DNA of 64,000 nt, from assembly GCA_951799405.1 (NCBI GenBank), contig OX637334.1:2976001-3040000 (forward strand), in the 5' to 3' direction. Source of the DNA: Agapetus fuscipes. Lineage: Eukaryota; Arthropoda; Insecta; Trichoptera; Glossosomatidae. The notes under the pieces were generated by a model that did no database searches, had not been told where the DNA came from, and saw nothing but the letters and a program-made list of their open reading frames with translations. How positions within the stretch are numbered: position 1 is the stretch's first letter; each line of letters starts with the position of its first letter. Below are positions 31,626-43,249 of this stretch, one piece after another. Made by a program: the position numbers and the translations under genes.

Positions 31626-32545
31626 AATTTATTTTATCAGCTTATTAATTATTAGATAAAAATTGTACCTACTAGTAAAAAACGATGTATCTTAGTTTCG
31701 TTGTAACGTATTTTGACGTGAAAAATTATTTCAATATTGTTAGAATCCAATCCGATATTTTGCATTTAATAATGTACGGTAGCACTACCTATTTGCCTTT
31801 ATCGAGGTTTCGCCGCTGACTGATATGACATGTATGTTCAAAGCATATTCATATTACTATTGTTGATTGTTGGAAGTAATCGAATGCAATCCGCTCGCAT
31901 GAATGTAATTTAAAATTCAAATTTTAAATTTGTGTCGACCCCGTTGGCAGGCGTGGATTATTTTGCAATCCAATATGGCTGCCTATGAATGTTGACAATC
32001 GCACATGTCTACAATGTATGCGAATTTACGACTGGGATTTTATCACTAAAATGAGAATTCTTCAATTATGATATTGTCGAGAATGTATTCAATTAAGTTG
32101 CGGAGGCATGTTGATAAAGATTCATAGTTTATGTACGTGCACATTAAAGAAAATGTAGCGTGTATAAGCGCAAAATTACATGCTCTTGCATGTGAGTATG
32201 CATTAAATACGAGCCTTAAATGCCACTATATCTTTGCGACTTAGATTATAGATCCTACAGCCTACTAATATATGGAAATGAAATAAATAAAACAATCACT
32301 ATCAAATTGACTGCAATTGGAAAAATAACGTCTGTTAGGTCAGCTAAATAAACTCTCCTACGAATAACATTTGACTGATCCGTAGTCTAGCGGCTAGCGC
32401 TTTGGACTCGTAAATGGAAGATCGTGGGTTCGAATCCCGGCCGAGTACAAAAAATATACAATTAATGTGTACAAATATGCTCTTCACTGGTTTGAAAAAT
32501 TCATATACCTTTAACAAAGGTCCATCCAGCCTACCACCAACTCGT

Positions 32546-33107
32546 CGCCTTATGTCCATCAGAGGTAATATCACATGAGCGATGTTTGTAAGTGTACTGA
32601 GCCAATGTATCGTATAAACGCAACTAAGCTACACATATAGTGTAACTTCTTGCCGCGTTATCCCCGAAGGGGTCGCATGTGACGAGTTGAACCTATTTAT
32701 TTTTACAGGTAAGGGGGCCGGCCTTACGCCAACCACTTCAGTTGAAGTGGAGGTTTCCCAGCTCCCGAGAGTGCTGGTACTCATTTCTTGTGAAGGCTGA
32801 GTAAACCTTGCCGGTATTTTATTTTGGGGTTTGAAATAAATACCGAAACGGGAAATCATTTCTGACACCCTCGGTGGGATTCGAACCCGAGCTTTCGGCA
32901 TGGAACGCAAGCACTCTACCACCTGAGCTATCGACCGGACTGATGACCGGTATGAATGCTGGAAATTGATTTAAAAAATATTTAAAACACTCCTCACATA
33001 CCTAATCGTTTTTTTCTTAGCTCAGATTGTGAAAAAAGAGATTCCATTGAAAGATCATCTTTGAATCAAATGGTAGATAAGCCAAACAAGCAATGAGGAC
33101 ACAAACT
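32546..33107. mobile_element. CTTGTTT MITE nested in tS2 and split by tS1
   Basis: The left part (TTATGTCCATCAGAGGTAAT, CACATGAGCGATG, ACTGAGCCAATGTATCG) and right part (TGGAAATTGATTTAAAAAAT, CTTAGCTCAGATTG, GATAAGCCAAACAAGCAATG) are consecutive in the family but separated by a reverse tS1 (32606-32940). The left CTTG terminus is missing. Confidence 0.75.
32606..32940 (-). mobile_element. tS1 SINE, full length (innermost insertion)
   Basis: Well-preserved copy. On the reverse strand: head CCGGTCGATAGCTCAGGTGG with box B GGGTTCGAATCCC, signature GAAATGATTTCCCGTTTCGG, hairpin CCACTTCAACTGAAGTGG, CCTTCGGGGATAACGCGGCA, and tail CTATATGTGTAGCTTAGTTG. This set defines the family. Confidence 0.95.
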
Positions 33108-33579
33108 GGGTCTTGCTTGAGAATTTGCGCTTTCTATAGCGATGACAAAACGTGCATATGGTGTTTGAGGTGTGAATTATACAAAAATAGCGCTCACCAA
33201 ATAAATCATTCTAACATGAATATTACCTATATTATCAACATGTTAAAGAAGTAGAAGAAAACGGTTTAATTACCCTAATAGTTGTTGTAATGCTTGGTTC
33301 ACCACCTCATTAGTCTACACGCAAATGCGTCATAACTCAGGGCTGCCTCTTCGCGTCCCGGCGTCCCTCATTTGTCATGGCGTCATCACATGATCCTGAC
33401 GACTGGTGGACAGCCCTCATTTAGCATGGCCAACTCGCCTATTAATATGCGCCCTGCCCTACTAAATCATCTGTAGAAATTACAAGGGTATGGTTTGCAG
33501 TAATTAATCAGCTGTTTAACTTGTCGTTTACATTTAAAATATTGATTTTATGTACAAATAAAACATTATAAAGCAACGT

Positions 33580-33700
33580 GTGAAAAAGGTGAATTGAAAG
33601 AGGTATGTAAGGATAGGAAGAAATGAAAGCAGCTTTGCAGAGGCTCTGTCCACCTATATCGGAATGGTGACGGAGTTACAGTTACAGTTATGCTAGTTTT
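33580..33700 (+). pseudogene. LINE 3' end with (GTTACA) tail
   Basis: ELKEVCKDRKK-type coding (GAATTGAAAGAGGTATGTAA) followed by the 3' UTR GCAGAGGCTCTGTCCACC, ATGGTGACGGAG and the microsatellite GTTACAGTTACAG. It has the same end as the copies at 49.8 and 61.2 kb. Confidence 0.7.
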
Positions 33701-33918
33701 AGGTACGGCAATAAATACCAAAATATTTATGTTTTGAATTACTTGTGTATTAACACTGTTTAAATTCATATACAATAATATTTTATTTAATTGAAAGGTT
33801 CAAATCAAAACACGGTTTTGTATTTTCCCTGTTATAATTTTTAATATTTAATTATTAAAGAAGTATTTTAAAGAAGTGACTTTCCTATAGCCTTTATAGG
33901 TATTTCCCTTATGTTAGT

Positions 33919-34240
33919 CCGGTCGATAGCTCAGGTGGTAGAGTGCTTGCATTCCATGCCGAATGCTCGGGTTCGAATCCCACCGACGGTGTCAGAAATG
34001 ATTTTCCGTTTCGGTGTTTATTTCAAACCCCAAAATAAAATACCGGCAAGGTTTACTCAGCCTTCACAATAAATGAGTACCAGCACTCTCGGGAGCTGGG
34101 AAACCTCCACTTCAACTGAATTGGTTGGCGTAAGGCCGGCCCCCTTACCTGTAAAAATAAATAGGTTCAACTCGCCACATGCGACCCCTTCGGGGATAAC
34201 GCGGCAAGAAGTTACAATATATGTGTAGCTTAGTTGCGTT
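33919..34240 (+). mobile_element. tS1 SINE, full length
   Basis: All family blocks are intact from CCGGTCGATAGCTCAGGTGG to TATGTGTAGCTTAGTTGCG. It is a good reference copy. Confidence 0.95.
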
Positions 34241-34243
34241 TGC

Positions 34244-34445
34244 GTAGGTTAGTTTGAGGCTGGCCACCCGTTTTATAAAAATTAGCTCACACTGTAAATG
34301 TCACCCTTGTTTCAAAGAAGGGTGGCAAGAGTTACAGGGTGTACGTTCCTTTAGGATTTGGTTATTGACTTAATAGTGTCAATTAATAGTTGTGGTCATG
34401 TATTCAATATGACTTAAAATATTTAAACTTAGATCATAGGCTGAT
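34244..34445 (+). repeat. SR300 repeat abutting the tS1 3' end
   Basis: GTTAGTTTGAGGCTGGCCACC to TTAAACTTAGATCATAGG; it has an internal deletion. The 5' terminus is lost exactly at the SINE end. Confidence 0.7.
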
Positions 34446-34997
34446 AGACAAAGCTAGATTTCTTTATTTATTTTTTAAGATAAGTGGTTTTCAATCAGAA
34501 ATCTTCTGTAATTAAATTGTACCTACCTACTTACTAACAATTCTAAGAAATCAAACAGATCGCACGAGTTACAATAATTTTAAGTGGAATTAACAAACAT
34601 ACAATGAAAATATGGGTTTAAGTAATCAGAGAATTTAAAACATTCCTTTCAATGTTAAATATAAAAATGTTATAAAGAAAAACAACAACAATAAAGACTT
34701 CTAGAAATTTCTCCCACACCTCTCATCTGAATGCCCTTTCTTCCGACATGAAAGAAGCAAGATTAGTGCTTTGGCATTCACAGACAGAGCATGCAATTCC
34801 ATGTAACGGGACAACCAACGTCAGCGGGAGACTGGCTGTATGAAGCCTCAAAGGGTTGGCATACCAACGTCTATAAACATGTCACCACAGCGTGTGTTTC
34901 AACAATAGTTTAGATTTTAGCTGGTAGCTGGACAGCCACAGCGGCTCTCAACCTTTTTTTTATTATAACCTTTCTGTGATTGATTGAATTCAACCAG

Positions 34998-35203
34998 GAA
35001 CCACTTTACCAATGTCACCACTGTTTCAGGTAAGATCGGAAAAAGTTGTAGCGTGTATATATATTTATTTGAGCGTTGGATTTTAATTTGTAAGTACACA
35101 TGCAGCATTTGTCAGCGCAAACTTGCACATTCCCGTTTGTGGGCATGCATTCAATATGAATTTCAAATGTTAATATATGTTGCAACTAAGATTATAGATT
35201 ACA
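34998..35203 (+). repeat. SR300 repeat, 5' end missing
   Basis: CTTTACCAATGTCACCACTG to GCAACTAAGATTATAGATTA. Confidence 0.75.
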
Positions 35204-35274
35204 CTATGATGGTTTAAATGCGACCATAGATTATTTTGATTGTATTCATTTGGCCAGGAAAAAAAACTGTTTTT

Positions 35275-35450
35275 TTGGACCAGCTTACTCAGTCTTAACA
35301 AGAAATGATAACTAGCCCCCTTGGGAGCTGGAAAACCTCTTTCCAAGTACAGTAGCTGGCGCAATGCCGGCCTCCTGGCCTGTGAAATTAAATAGGTTCT
35401 ACATGCGACTCTTTCTGGGTTAATACGCAATAGGTGCAGCTTAGTTGCAT
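35275..35450 (+). mobile_element. tS1 SINE, 5'-truncated and diverged
   Basis: It begins at CCAGCTTACTCAGTCTTAAC and keeps GGGAGCTGG, GGCGCAATGCCGGCC, AATAGGTTCTACATGCGAC and GCAGCTTAGTTGC. Confidence 0.7.
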
Positions 35451-35512
35451 TCGACCAGAGATCACTTTGATAGTTATGAAACCACTGGATCCCTAAAATA
35501 ATACATAGGGGG

Positions 35513-36098
35513 GTGACCCAAATAAGGCCTATGTCCTAATAAGGCTAGTTGATGAAATTTCCCGCTTCGAGTTTTCAAATGGCCGCCAATGTTTGTAGAA
35601 GTGTGTGTGGACATTAATTAACGCACACAAGCACAACAAGTGGTCCCTGGCGTGAGCATGTTGGATCCTGGAGTCCAAAACATCCAGGACGCGGAGCGCA
35701 CGCTTGATTTCTTAAGGTGTTGGCAGAGTAAAAAGTAACATTTTTATTTTTATTTGTACACGGTGTGCTGTGCTTTCTCTATAGGATAATTATATGTGTA
35801 GACATGTCCTCTAAGATTTAATATAAGTATTGACAACATATGAATGCTTGAAAAAAATGAAAGCTGATTTGTTTTTATGTAGGCCTTATTAAGACACAGG
35901 GTTCCCAATAAAGCCCAAATGCCATTTTAGTTATTTGTGTTCATAAAAGTGTGATTTTTGTTTATAAAGTAATTTTATTTAATTTATTACAAAGTTAAAT
36001 AAATATAGAAGTATATCAAATGACCATTGCATTATTATTATAAGCCCGCTAGTTAGGTAATAATAAAGTTAAGGTAGGCCATATTTGGGTCACTTACC
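35513..36098. mobile_element. ~585 bp TIR element (GTGACCCAAATA)
   Basis: Termini GTGACCCAAATAAGGCCTA and TAGGCCATATTTGGGTCAC are inverted repeats. A second internal inverted pair (GTCCTAATAAGGC / GCCTTATTAAGAC) lies further in. There is no ORF, and no clear flanking duplication was found. Confidence 0.65.
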
Positions 36099-36099
36099 T

Positions 36100-37125
36100 A
36101 CATTTTAATTTGAAAATAAATGAGAACCAATGGAAATCTATAGTTTTTTTTTTAGAAAAAGAGATAAATATATGGAAACACAGAAAATAAATCATTTTAT
36201 TTTTTTACATTTGTCTAAAAAACATAGATTACCATCTTTGGTTCACAAAAAATTTCATCGGTTCGATCATATATATAACATACACTACAAATCTTCCATT
36301 GTGCATTGTTTTCAAAATTCAAATTTATTAAAAAAACTCTCGAATACTAAGGATTCTCCTGAGGGCTGCAGATTAAGAACCAATGCTTTCAAATAAGCAA
36401 AAAAACGTCTACAACGATCTCATAAGTTTGTCCTCTTCTTTCAGTTTAATGTCGCTAAGCTATTGTTGAAAAAACACGCTCTAACTGTGACACAATTCAA
36501 ACTGTTTCCACTTTTGGTTGAATAAACAAAAGTCCGTGGTTAGAGTCATCATTATTCATAATGTATCTGTCAACAAAGTTATTTTTGCACATATTTGTAT
36601 AAGTTTCCACTACCGTGTGAACCATGTTTGATTTTTGACTAATGACAATAGCTGACAGCTAACTCAGTGTCAGTTTGCAAAAGGACACTGGAGACTTGTC
36701 AAAGACAATTTTCAGTACAATGAAACATGCTAATCCTATTATTATGTTTGTTGCATTTGTATTTTTTTCTTTCTCTTCACTTCCTTTATTTTTGTTATAA
36801 CATTAACTAATTTAAATAAAACCAGAATGCTTAAATCGTGCGCAGCATGAGTAGACAGTCACACAGTAGATACATAATTACTATGTACTAGATTTATAAA
36901 ATTATTTTTGCATTTTTACCACCAAAATATTTTTTTTATCGATGAAAATTTTAACAATTAAATATTATAATTCTTTTGCCAATATAACGGTATCTCTGTT
37001 TTACATGTGAATTTACAATAGGTTCTGAACGCCATAATATGTGATCCCTTCACAGGCAATATAGATAGTAATAAGTTAAAGGTAATGTGCAGCTTAGCTT
37101 TATTGAACGTTATCCACCTAGTTTT
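36100..37125. other. AT-rich intron DNA, nothing recognised
   Basis: The + strand ORF at 36130-36396 is AT-driven and has no recognisable domain. It is not called as a gene. Confidence 0.5.
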
Positions 37126-37127
37126 TT

Positions 37128-37444
37128 TTTTTTTTTAAGAAAATCCTGTGCGGGAGACTCCCTAGATTCTAAAGACTCTATGGGTCTATGACACTTGTTG
37201 TAGTGCCGCAGAGGTGTACGAGCTTGGTCGTCGCTACAAAGCGCCAATACTCAAGCAAGACCCAGTTGCTGTAAGGCTGGATGGACCTTTGGTGACCGGT
37301 CATTGGTAAAGGTTTATGAATTTTTCAACCCAGCGAAGAGCACATTCGAAATATAAATGGTATATTTTTGTGCTCCGCCGGGATCCGAATCCCCAACCTT
37401 CCATTTACGAGTCCGAAGTGTTGCCACTGGACTACGGACCGGTC
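37128..37444 (-). mobile_element. tS2 SINE, long form with LINE-type tail
   Basis: On the reverse strand: head CCGGTCCGTAGTCCAGTGG and box B-like GGATTCGGATCCC, then the tS2 body. After the usual AGCGACGACCAAGCTCG it continues ACACCTCTGCGGCAC, AGTGTCATAGACCC, CTCCCGCACAGGATTTTCTT and poly(A). The last blocks equal the 3' UTR of the LINE at 24.6 kb. Confidence 0.9.
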
Positions 37445-37690
37445 CAAGAAATGCCAACAACACGCGGTGTACCTAGCGGTCACCATCCAAGTAGCATCCG
37501 CGGCCAATGTTGCTTAACTTCGGTGATCTGATGAGAACCGGTGCTTTCAACATGGTATTGTCGTTGACAACTGTCTCTATTAGTTACCATTATACAAAGA
37601 GTCATTCATGAACTGCTCCGAGTCCTAGAAATATGAAGCTCTGTCTACTGTTCCATCATCAGCGTGGTAATCTTGTCGCTTTCTGTGCAG

Positions 37691-37844
37691 CATTGGCGTG
37701 GGGCGCGCGCACTTCGAGAAACAACCCCCCAGCAACCTCCGCAAGAGCAACTTCTTTCACTTCGTGGTCGCTCTGTATGACCGCGCTGGACAGCCCATCG
37801 AGATAGAGAGGACTGCCTTCATCGGCTTCATCGAGAAGGACCAG
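37691..37844 (+). CDS. kn: Collier/EBF exon 3 (start of the COE DNA-binding domain)
   Basis: It encodes [25 protein letters not shown], then [20 protein letters not shown] and GFIEKDQ. This is the first strand-rich part of the pseudo-immunoglobulin-like DNA-binding domain. The Arg in NLRKSN corresponds to a known DNA-contacting residue of vertebrate EBF1. It is near-identical to insect collier and EBF over its whole length, with no stop or indel. The acceptor is CTGTGCAG|C and the donor CCAG|GTGAGG. Entry phase 2 completes the Asn codon left by exon 2, and exit is phase 0. Confidence 0.98.
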
Positions 37845-37910
37845 GTGAGGATCTTCTAAATGTTCATCTATTGCATTTTATCATAATTTTCACACGAATA
37901 ATATGTTAAG

Positions 37911-38225
37911 TCCGGTAGATAGCTCAGTTGGAGGAGTGCTAGCATTCCATGCCGTGAGCTCGGGTTCAAATACCACCGAGGGTGTCAGAAATGATTTCCC
38001 GTTTCGGTGTTAATTTCAAACCCCAAAATAAAATACAGTCAAAGTTTACTCAGCCTTCACAATAAAAAAAAGTACCTACCAGCCCTCTCGGGAGCTGGGA
38101 AAACCCCCACTTCAACTGAAGTGGTTGGCGTAAGGCCGGCCACCTGTAAAAATAAATAGGTTCAACTCGCCACATGCGATTCCTTCGGGGATAACGCGGC
38201 AAGAGGTTGCACTATATGTGTAGAT
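37911..38225 (+). mobile_element. tS1 SINE
   Basis: CCGGTAGATAGCTCAGTTGG head, box B GGGTTCAAATACC, tail ACTATATGTGTAG. It lies 67 bp after the exon 3 donor. Confidence 0.9.
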
Positions 38226-38370
38226 TAACTGCCTTAATTTTTGCGTTAATTATATCGTTATTTTACAAGTTAAACTGAATAAGTGATAATTCACTAATTT
38301 GAAAAATCGTGGATAAAGCATTTTATTGGGAGGAACTTCTCACAGTAAGTGAACTAATAATAAGTCAGTG

Positions 38371-38560
38371 CTGGAGGTTGGTATGCGGCTGACCACCCAT
38401 GCTGTAAAAATGGTTCACTTTGCCAATGTCACCCCTGTTTCAGGGATGGTCGGCAGGAGTTGCGGGGTGTATCTATGTTCATTTGAGATTTGGGTTTTTA
38501 TATTGTAGGACCACATGCGGTATGTGCAAGCGCGAACTTGTACTTGTCTAAATAAAAGGG
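38371..38560 (+). repeat. SR300 repeat, 3' end replaced
   Basis: GGTTGGTATGCGGCTGACC to CAAGCGCGAACTTGTACTTG. A short TTTGCAACTTAGATTATGG at 38676-38695 may be its displaced 3' end. Confidence 0.75.
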
Positions 38561-39084
38561 AAAAACCTAGTGAAAAATATTTTTTTAAAGCCTCAGCCTT
38601 AAACGCCGAACCCTAAAATCGTAACAGTATAATTGCATGCATATAATTTCATAATCTGAAATTCTAGCAGACGTTTGCAACTTAGATTATGGACATAGAC
38701 TGCACTTATACAGTGCACGTGGTGTATGAGCCACAAGTCCAACAAAAACCAGCTGCATATTTTATTCCATCCTTCCAGGCGTCGCTCTGGACTGCAAAAA
38801 TAATATCTACCTACAGAGAATAGCAGAAGGCAGTGGGTTCTACAAACTGTCATGGCTACTCGTACAAAATATTATAGTCGCACTTATCTATATCGTCCCC
38901 ATTGTGCTTGTTTGTCTTATGTCCATTAGAGATATAACCTTTGCTCCAAACAGAAATGAACGAAAATTGCAAAAATTTTGACCTCAGAGCATTCACACAC
39001 GTAAAAGTCATCATTTCGGTAATAAATTCAATCGTGCAATTACAAAATTGTGTACAAAATGAAGTATCCTATACGTACTCTTAG

Positions 39085-39232
39085 TGATTGTTTGTCTTAT
39101 GTCAATCAGAGGTAATTTCATATGATGTATGTGTCTTTACCAATGTGTCTCACCAAAGGTCCATCCAGCCTTACAACAACTGGGTCTTGGTTGAGAATAC
39201 GCGCTTTGTAGCGACGACCAAGCTCGTAAAAA
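39085..39232 (+). mobile_element. MITE left end joined to a tS2 tail
   Basis: GTTTGTCTTATGTCAATCAG to TTACCAATGTGTC is the start of the CTTGTTT MITE (another bit lies at 38905-38985). From 39152 it becomes tS2 body (CACCAAAGGTCCATCCAGCC, GCGACGACCAAGCTCG). Confidence 0.65.
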
Positions 39233-39555
39233 TTCCGGTCAATAGCTCAGTCGGTAGAATGCTTGCATTCTATATTCTGAGAGCAAGGGTTCGATCCCCC
39301 ACGAGGGTGTAAGAAATGATTTTCCATTTCAGTGTTTATTTCAAACCCCAAATAAAATATCGGCAAGGCTTACTCATCCTTCACAATAAATGAGTACCAG
39401 CACCCTCGGGAGCTGGGAAACTCCCACTTCAACTGAAGTGGTTGGCGTAAGACCGGCCCCCTTACCCGTAAAAATAAATAGGTTCCAATCGCCACATGCG
39501 AAACCCTTCGGGGATAACGTGGCAAGGATTTACAATATATGTGTAGTTTAGTTGC
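39233..39555 (+). mobile_element. tS1 SINE
   Basis: TCCGGTCAATAGCTCAGTCGG head to TATGTGTAGTTTAGTTGCG. It is followed by a CTTGTTT MITE right-half fragment (39575-39690, ending CACACACTGGGGGG). Confidence 0.9.
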
Positions 39556-40007
39556 GTTGCATTATTGTTATATGTTTCTTCTTGGATCAGACTGTCTAAA
39601 ATGTGATTCTTAAGGCAATTTCAATGAAAAAAGCGACTTTTAATCAAATGGTAGATAAAAAAAACACACACTGGGGGGGGAGCGATATATCACCCAATTT
39701 TCAGTTAAGGATTATATAGTCTCTTTAGAATGGATTTGAATCTTTCCACGATGACGCTATGCGTGTACTATTTTTGTATATATATTTTTGTAAATTCCTC
39801 TACCCACACTTTCCCGGCACTCCTCTTTCCTTCCTTCCCTCGCCGCCGTAAGAACAGTGCGTGTCCTTTATCAAGTATTCACCCCATGTGAGTTTCTGTA
39901 TGAAAGTCCTGTGCCCGTGTGTACTATGACAGTGCTTGCTTCCATACTCTCTTGTCTACTAGCACAATGTTGCATTCAAACCAAGATAGTAAAAAAGATC
40001 CCAGTCT

Positions 40008-40332
40008 GTAGTCTAGTGGTAATGCTTCAAAACCGCAACTGGAAGGTCATGGGTTCTAATTCCGTTGGATCACAAAAAATTTAACATTTATATTTTCAAA
40101 TAATATTTGAAAATATAAATGTTTTTTTTTTGTGATCTATATTAAGAGCGTATTATGCTCTTCATTGAGTTGAAAAGTTTACATACCTTTACCAAAGACC
40201 GATACCAAAGGTCCATCCAGCCTCACAGCGATTGGGTCTTGCATGAGAATTGCCACTTTCTATAGTGACAACCAAGCTTGCAGAGGGCTCTTGATGTGTG
40301 ATTCACAAAAACAGCGCTCACCAAATAAATCG
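40008..40332 (+). mobile_element. tS2 SINE with internal inverted repeat
   Basis: Head CAGTCTGTAGTCTAGTGG. Between head and body a 20-bp palindrome (AACATTTATATTTTCAAATA and its complement, 40083-40122) is present, unlike other copies. Tail GCGCTCACCAAATAAATCG. Confidence 0.8.
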
Positions 40333-40370
40333 TCCAAATATTATAAAAAATAGGCAGTTTAAAATAGGAG

Positions 40371-40695
40371 TCCCGTAGATAGCTCAGTGCTAGAGTACTT
40401 GCATTCCATGCCGAGAGTCCAGGCTCAAATTCCACCGAGTGTGTCAGAAATGATAAACCGTTTAGGTGTTTATTTCACACCCTACAATAAAATACCGGCA
40501 AGGTTTACTCAGCCTTCACAAGAAATGAGTACCAGCCTCATTGGAAGCTGGGAAACTCCCACTTCAAGTGAAGTGGTTGGCGTAGGACTGGCCCCCTTAG
40601 CTGTTAAAATAAATAGATTCCACTTGCCACACGCAAAACCTTTCGGGGATAACGCGGCAAGAAGTTACACTATATGTGTAGCTTAGTTACGTTGC
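40371..40695 (+). mobile_element. tS1 SINE
   Basis: CCCGTAGATAGCTCAGTGC head, hairpin CCACTTCAAGTGAAGTGG, tail GTGTAGCTTAGTTACGTTG. A reverse tS1 head (40697-40772, with CGGTGGGATTCGAATCCGAG) abuts it, making a tail-to-tail pair. Confidence 0.9.
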
Positions 40696-41149
40696 GTATC
40701 CTCGGTGGGATTCGAATCCGAGCTCACGACATGAAATGCAAGTACTCTACCAGCTTGGCTGTCCACCGGTTATCAAAAGAAAAATATTTTTCTTTATTTT
40801 GTTAAAGCAAAAGCTTTTGTTTAGGTATTTGTTTATAACTTGGACATAATGTGAAAACGACAGCTGATTGGGATTTATTTTCTGCTCTACGTACGAGAAT
40901 GCCATTTCATGACTTTTGAATTGCATTAAAAACTTAGATAACATTTGTGTCAGTCGATAAGTGCAATGGAGTATTGCTCTTCTAGAATACATACTGACAA
41001 TGTACTATCCTTTGCGTTTACTATTCATGTCTGTACAGCCTGATGCGGACTTGTTTGCCTGACGTGAATGACGGACCGGGCTAGTTTATGGGTGTGAGTG
41101 CGCCTTTGTAAATATTGTGAAGCTCTCTGCCCGACACAAAGTGTGAGAC

Positions 41150-41176
41150 AGCCTTTATCTCACGTGACGTCACGGA
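41150..41176. promoter_or_regulatory. Overlapping E-box and CRE motif in unique DNA
   Basis: TCTCACGTGACGTCACGG holds CACGTG overlapping TGACGTCA. The surrounding 40.8-41.35 kb is free of the dispersed repeats. A role is not demonstrated. Confidence 0.3.
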
Positions 41177-41351
41177 AATATTCTTCAGCATTAAATATTA
41201 CAAAAAATTACAAAAAAATACACAACTGTCAAATAGGTTTTGTAAAGTTTTAGCGACCGAGTCAATCCGAATTTGAAACCATATAAAAGAAATTCTATAT
41301 ACTCGCCATTAAAGTCTATTTAGATACCTTTAAGGTGAAACTGAATCTTAT

Positions 41352-41618
41352 ACAATCGAATCTAAAGTTGCAAAGACATGGGGACATTGGGGATTCACAT
41401 TAAAAGCATTCTCACAAGCAGAAACGTACTAGTTCGCGCTTGCGCATGCCGCATGTGAACCTACGAGTACAACATAAAAACCAAATCTAAAATGTACATA
41501 GGTACACCCAGCAACTCCTGCGGACCTTCCCTGAAACGGGTTGACATTGTCAAAGTTAACCATTTTCTGCAGCATGAGTGGTCTGTCGCATACAGCCCTA
41601 AAAGTCAAGGAGCATACA
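41352..41618 (-). repeat. SR300 repeat, near full length
   Basis: AATCTAAAGTTGCAAAGAC to GCCCTAAAAGTCAAGGAGC. Confidence 0.85.
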
Positions 41619-42261
41619 CATGAATAAGTGAAGTATTAAAAAGTAACGGATTTCTCAGATAAATGCACCTTTTTCCTTTTTTTCACCAAAGAAAACAATA
41701 CAAAAATGTGAAAAACCTGTAGTTTATAAGTTTGTCATGAGCCATTTCTTTACAATTAGTTAACTCACTATGATAAATTACACCGAATAGAATGTTTTAT
41801 CCACGATTTCTCAAATCAGTGAATTAGAACTATTCAGTTTTATTAAGGTGGCGATACAGCCTTCTATACTGCATACCTGCACATAATACTGTCCATTGTA
41901 TTTTGGCATCACTGAGATTCCTCCTATAAATGCATCTGATAGAAATGTCATTATGATTAACGATCCGTTTTAATTGCTATTTTTTATTGTCTTGTTGATA
42001 ATTTTATTGTTCTTATTTCTCTTGCTCTTATGACGTGTTTGGTAATCTCTTGTTTTGATGAAGTCCAGCTGTCCTTTTATCTCTTCATTGGCCTTCTTGG
42101 TTTTCTCTTGTATTTGTCGTTTTCTGTTCGAGCATAGAGTTTTTCGCTATTCCTTTCGACATTCTTTCATTGTTGAAAGTTGTACATATTTTGCGCTGTT
42201 CAAGTGTCGAATGTTTAGAATTTTTAGAGTAAAAATTACGTTGGATTAAATATTAAAATAC

Positions 42262-42843
42262 GGCAGGTGATGATGATGATGATGATGGATGATTTCTTTC
42301 CTGTGGCGCCATTTAATGGTCCAGGACCATCTCAAGGGCGCCATGGCTTCTCGAGAAAAGTAGTGTCTTCAGTTCCTTTCTGAAGGTGGTGGTAGGCTGG
42401 TTCGCGCGAACACCGATGGGTAAATTGTTCCAGGCCACCGGCCCGGCCACCACAAAGCTTCTGTCTGCAAAGTTTGATGTGTTTGCTCTATTGGGCACTA
42501 TAACCTTGTTGACAGCCGTAAGGGCAGAGCGTAGTGACTTTTTTGAAGTCCCATCGACAGAGCATAGCTCAGCGAGACATGGGGGTGCAGTGCCGTTCAG
42601 GGCCCTATGCACAGTGAGACACAACTTAAATTCCACCCTCTCTCGGACCCTCAGCCAGTGCAGTTCTCTCAGCAGTGGCGAAATATGACAGCTCTTTCCC
42701 TGTCGAAAAATTGCCCTGGCAGCAGCATTGAAAGCCATTTGCAGCCGATCAAACATTTTCTGCGGTAGTCCCGCATATATGATATTGCAGTAGTCTAATC
42801 GGGAGACGACGAAAGCAGCTACGAGGCTTTTGACAGCATCCAC
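42262..42843 (-). pseudogene. CR1/L2-type LINE, intact C-terminal RT segment
   Basis: 176 uninterrupted residues on the reverse strand: VAAFVVSRLDYCNIIYAGLP, LQMAFNAAARAIFR, SPLLRELHWLRVRERVEFKL, VHRALNGTAPPCLAEL, and a final WNNLPIGVR. This is the thumb and C-terminal region of CR1/L2-clade reverse transcriptases (SRLDYCNxL, LHWLPVxxRI). The 3' UTR GGCGCCACAGGAAAG ends in a CATCAT microsatellite (42269-42290), typical of L2. The catalytic domain is missing through 5' truncation, but the open frame suggests a fairly recent insertion, antisense to collier. Confidence 0.9.
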
Positions 42844-43249
42844 AGGTATAAATAATACCTAAATGATAAAATGGTAAAAATAATACCTAAATGATTTATT
42901 GTAGGGAATTTTAATTGGTCAACCTCAACATTTATAGTCAATCAGTGCTATTCTTAGACATTTTGGTCGTCCGTTGAGCCCACGTTTTGATAAACTAATG
43001 ATGCCTGAGCTGACTACTTAAACTAGAATTTTTATGGTTTTTGTGTTATTTTCCTTGCAAATTTTTGCTCAAAGACTATCGTTGTAAACAAGTATATACC
43101 TTCTTAAAATAAAATTGCTGCATCATCAAGAAAAAATGTTTTTCTGCAAGTCAACTAACCTCGAAACCAGTCAGAAATCCCGATGTTTGTGTTTGTTTTA
43201 CATTGTTTTTTGCGTTGTTTTATGTTGAATGTTACTATGTTTGTTGCAG

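Larger units (their letters stand above)
32374..33217 (+). mobile_element. tS2 SINE split by a MITE (outermost of a triple nest)
   Basis: The head (32374-32543) has box A TAGTCTAGCGGCTAGCGC and a perfect box B GGGTTCGAATCCC, and stops at CATCCAGCCTACCACCAACT. The family resumes at about 33108 with AACTGGGTCTTGCTTGAG and ends CAGCGCTCACCAAAT-like at 33217. A CTTGTTT MITE lies between, itself split by a tS1. Confidence 0.8.
20616..37690 (+). other. Collier intron 2 (17 kb)
   Basis: It holds about half of the window's mobile elements, the 3.69 kb TIR element, a LINE 3' end and the pyrimidine-rich 30-31 kb region, each listed separately. No host exon was seen. Confidence 0.85.
37845..43249 (+). 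other. Collier intron 3 (5.4 kb)
   Basis: Filled with SINEs, SR300 copies and an antisense LINE 3' end, listed separately. Confidence 0.85.

Noticed and set aside
33919..33992. tRNA gene candidates with clean A and B boxes (also 32374, 32870, 46441)
   Set aside because: Each is the head of a tS1 or tS2 SINE followed by the family body; acceptor stems do not close and there is no separate tRNA 3' end.
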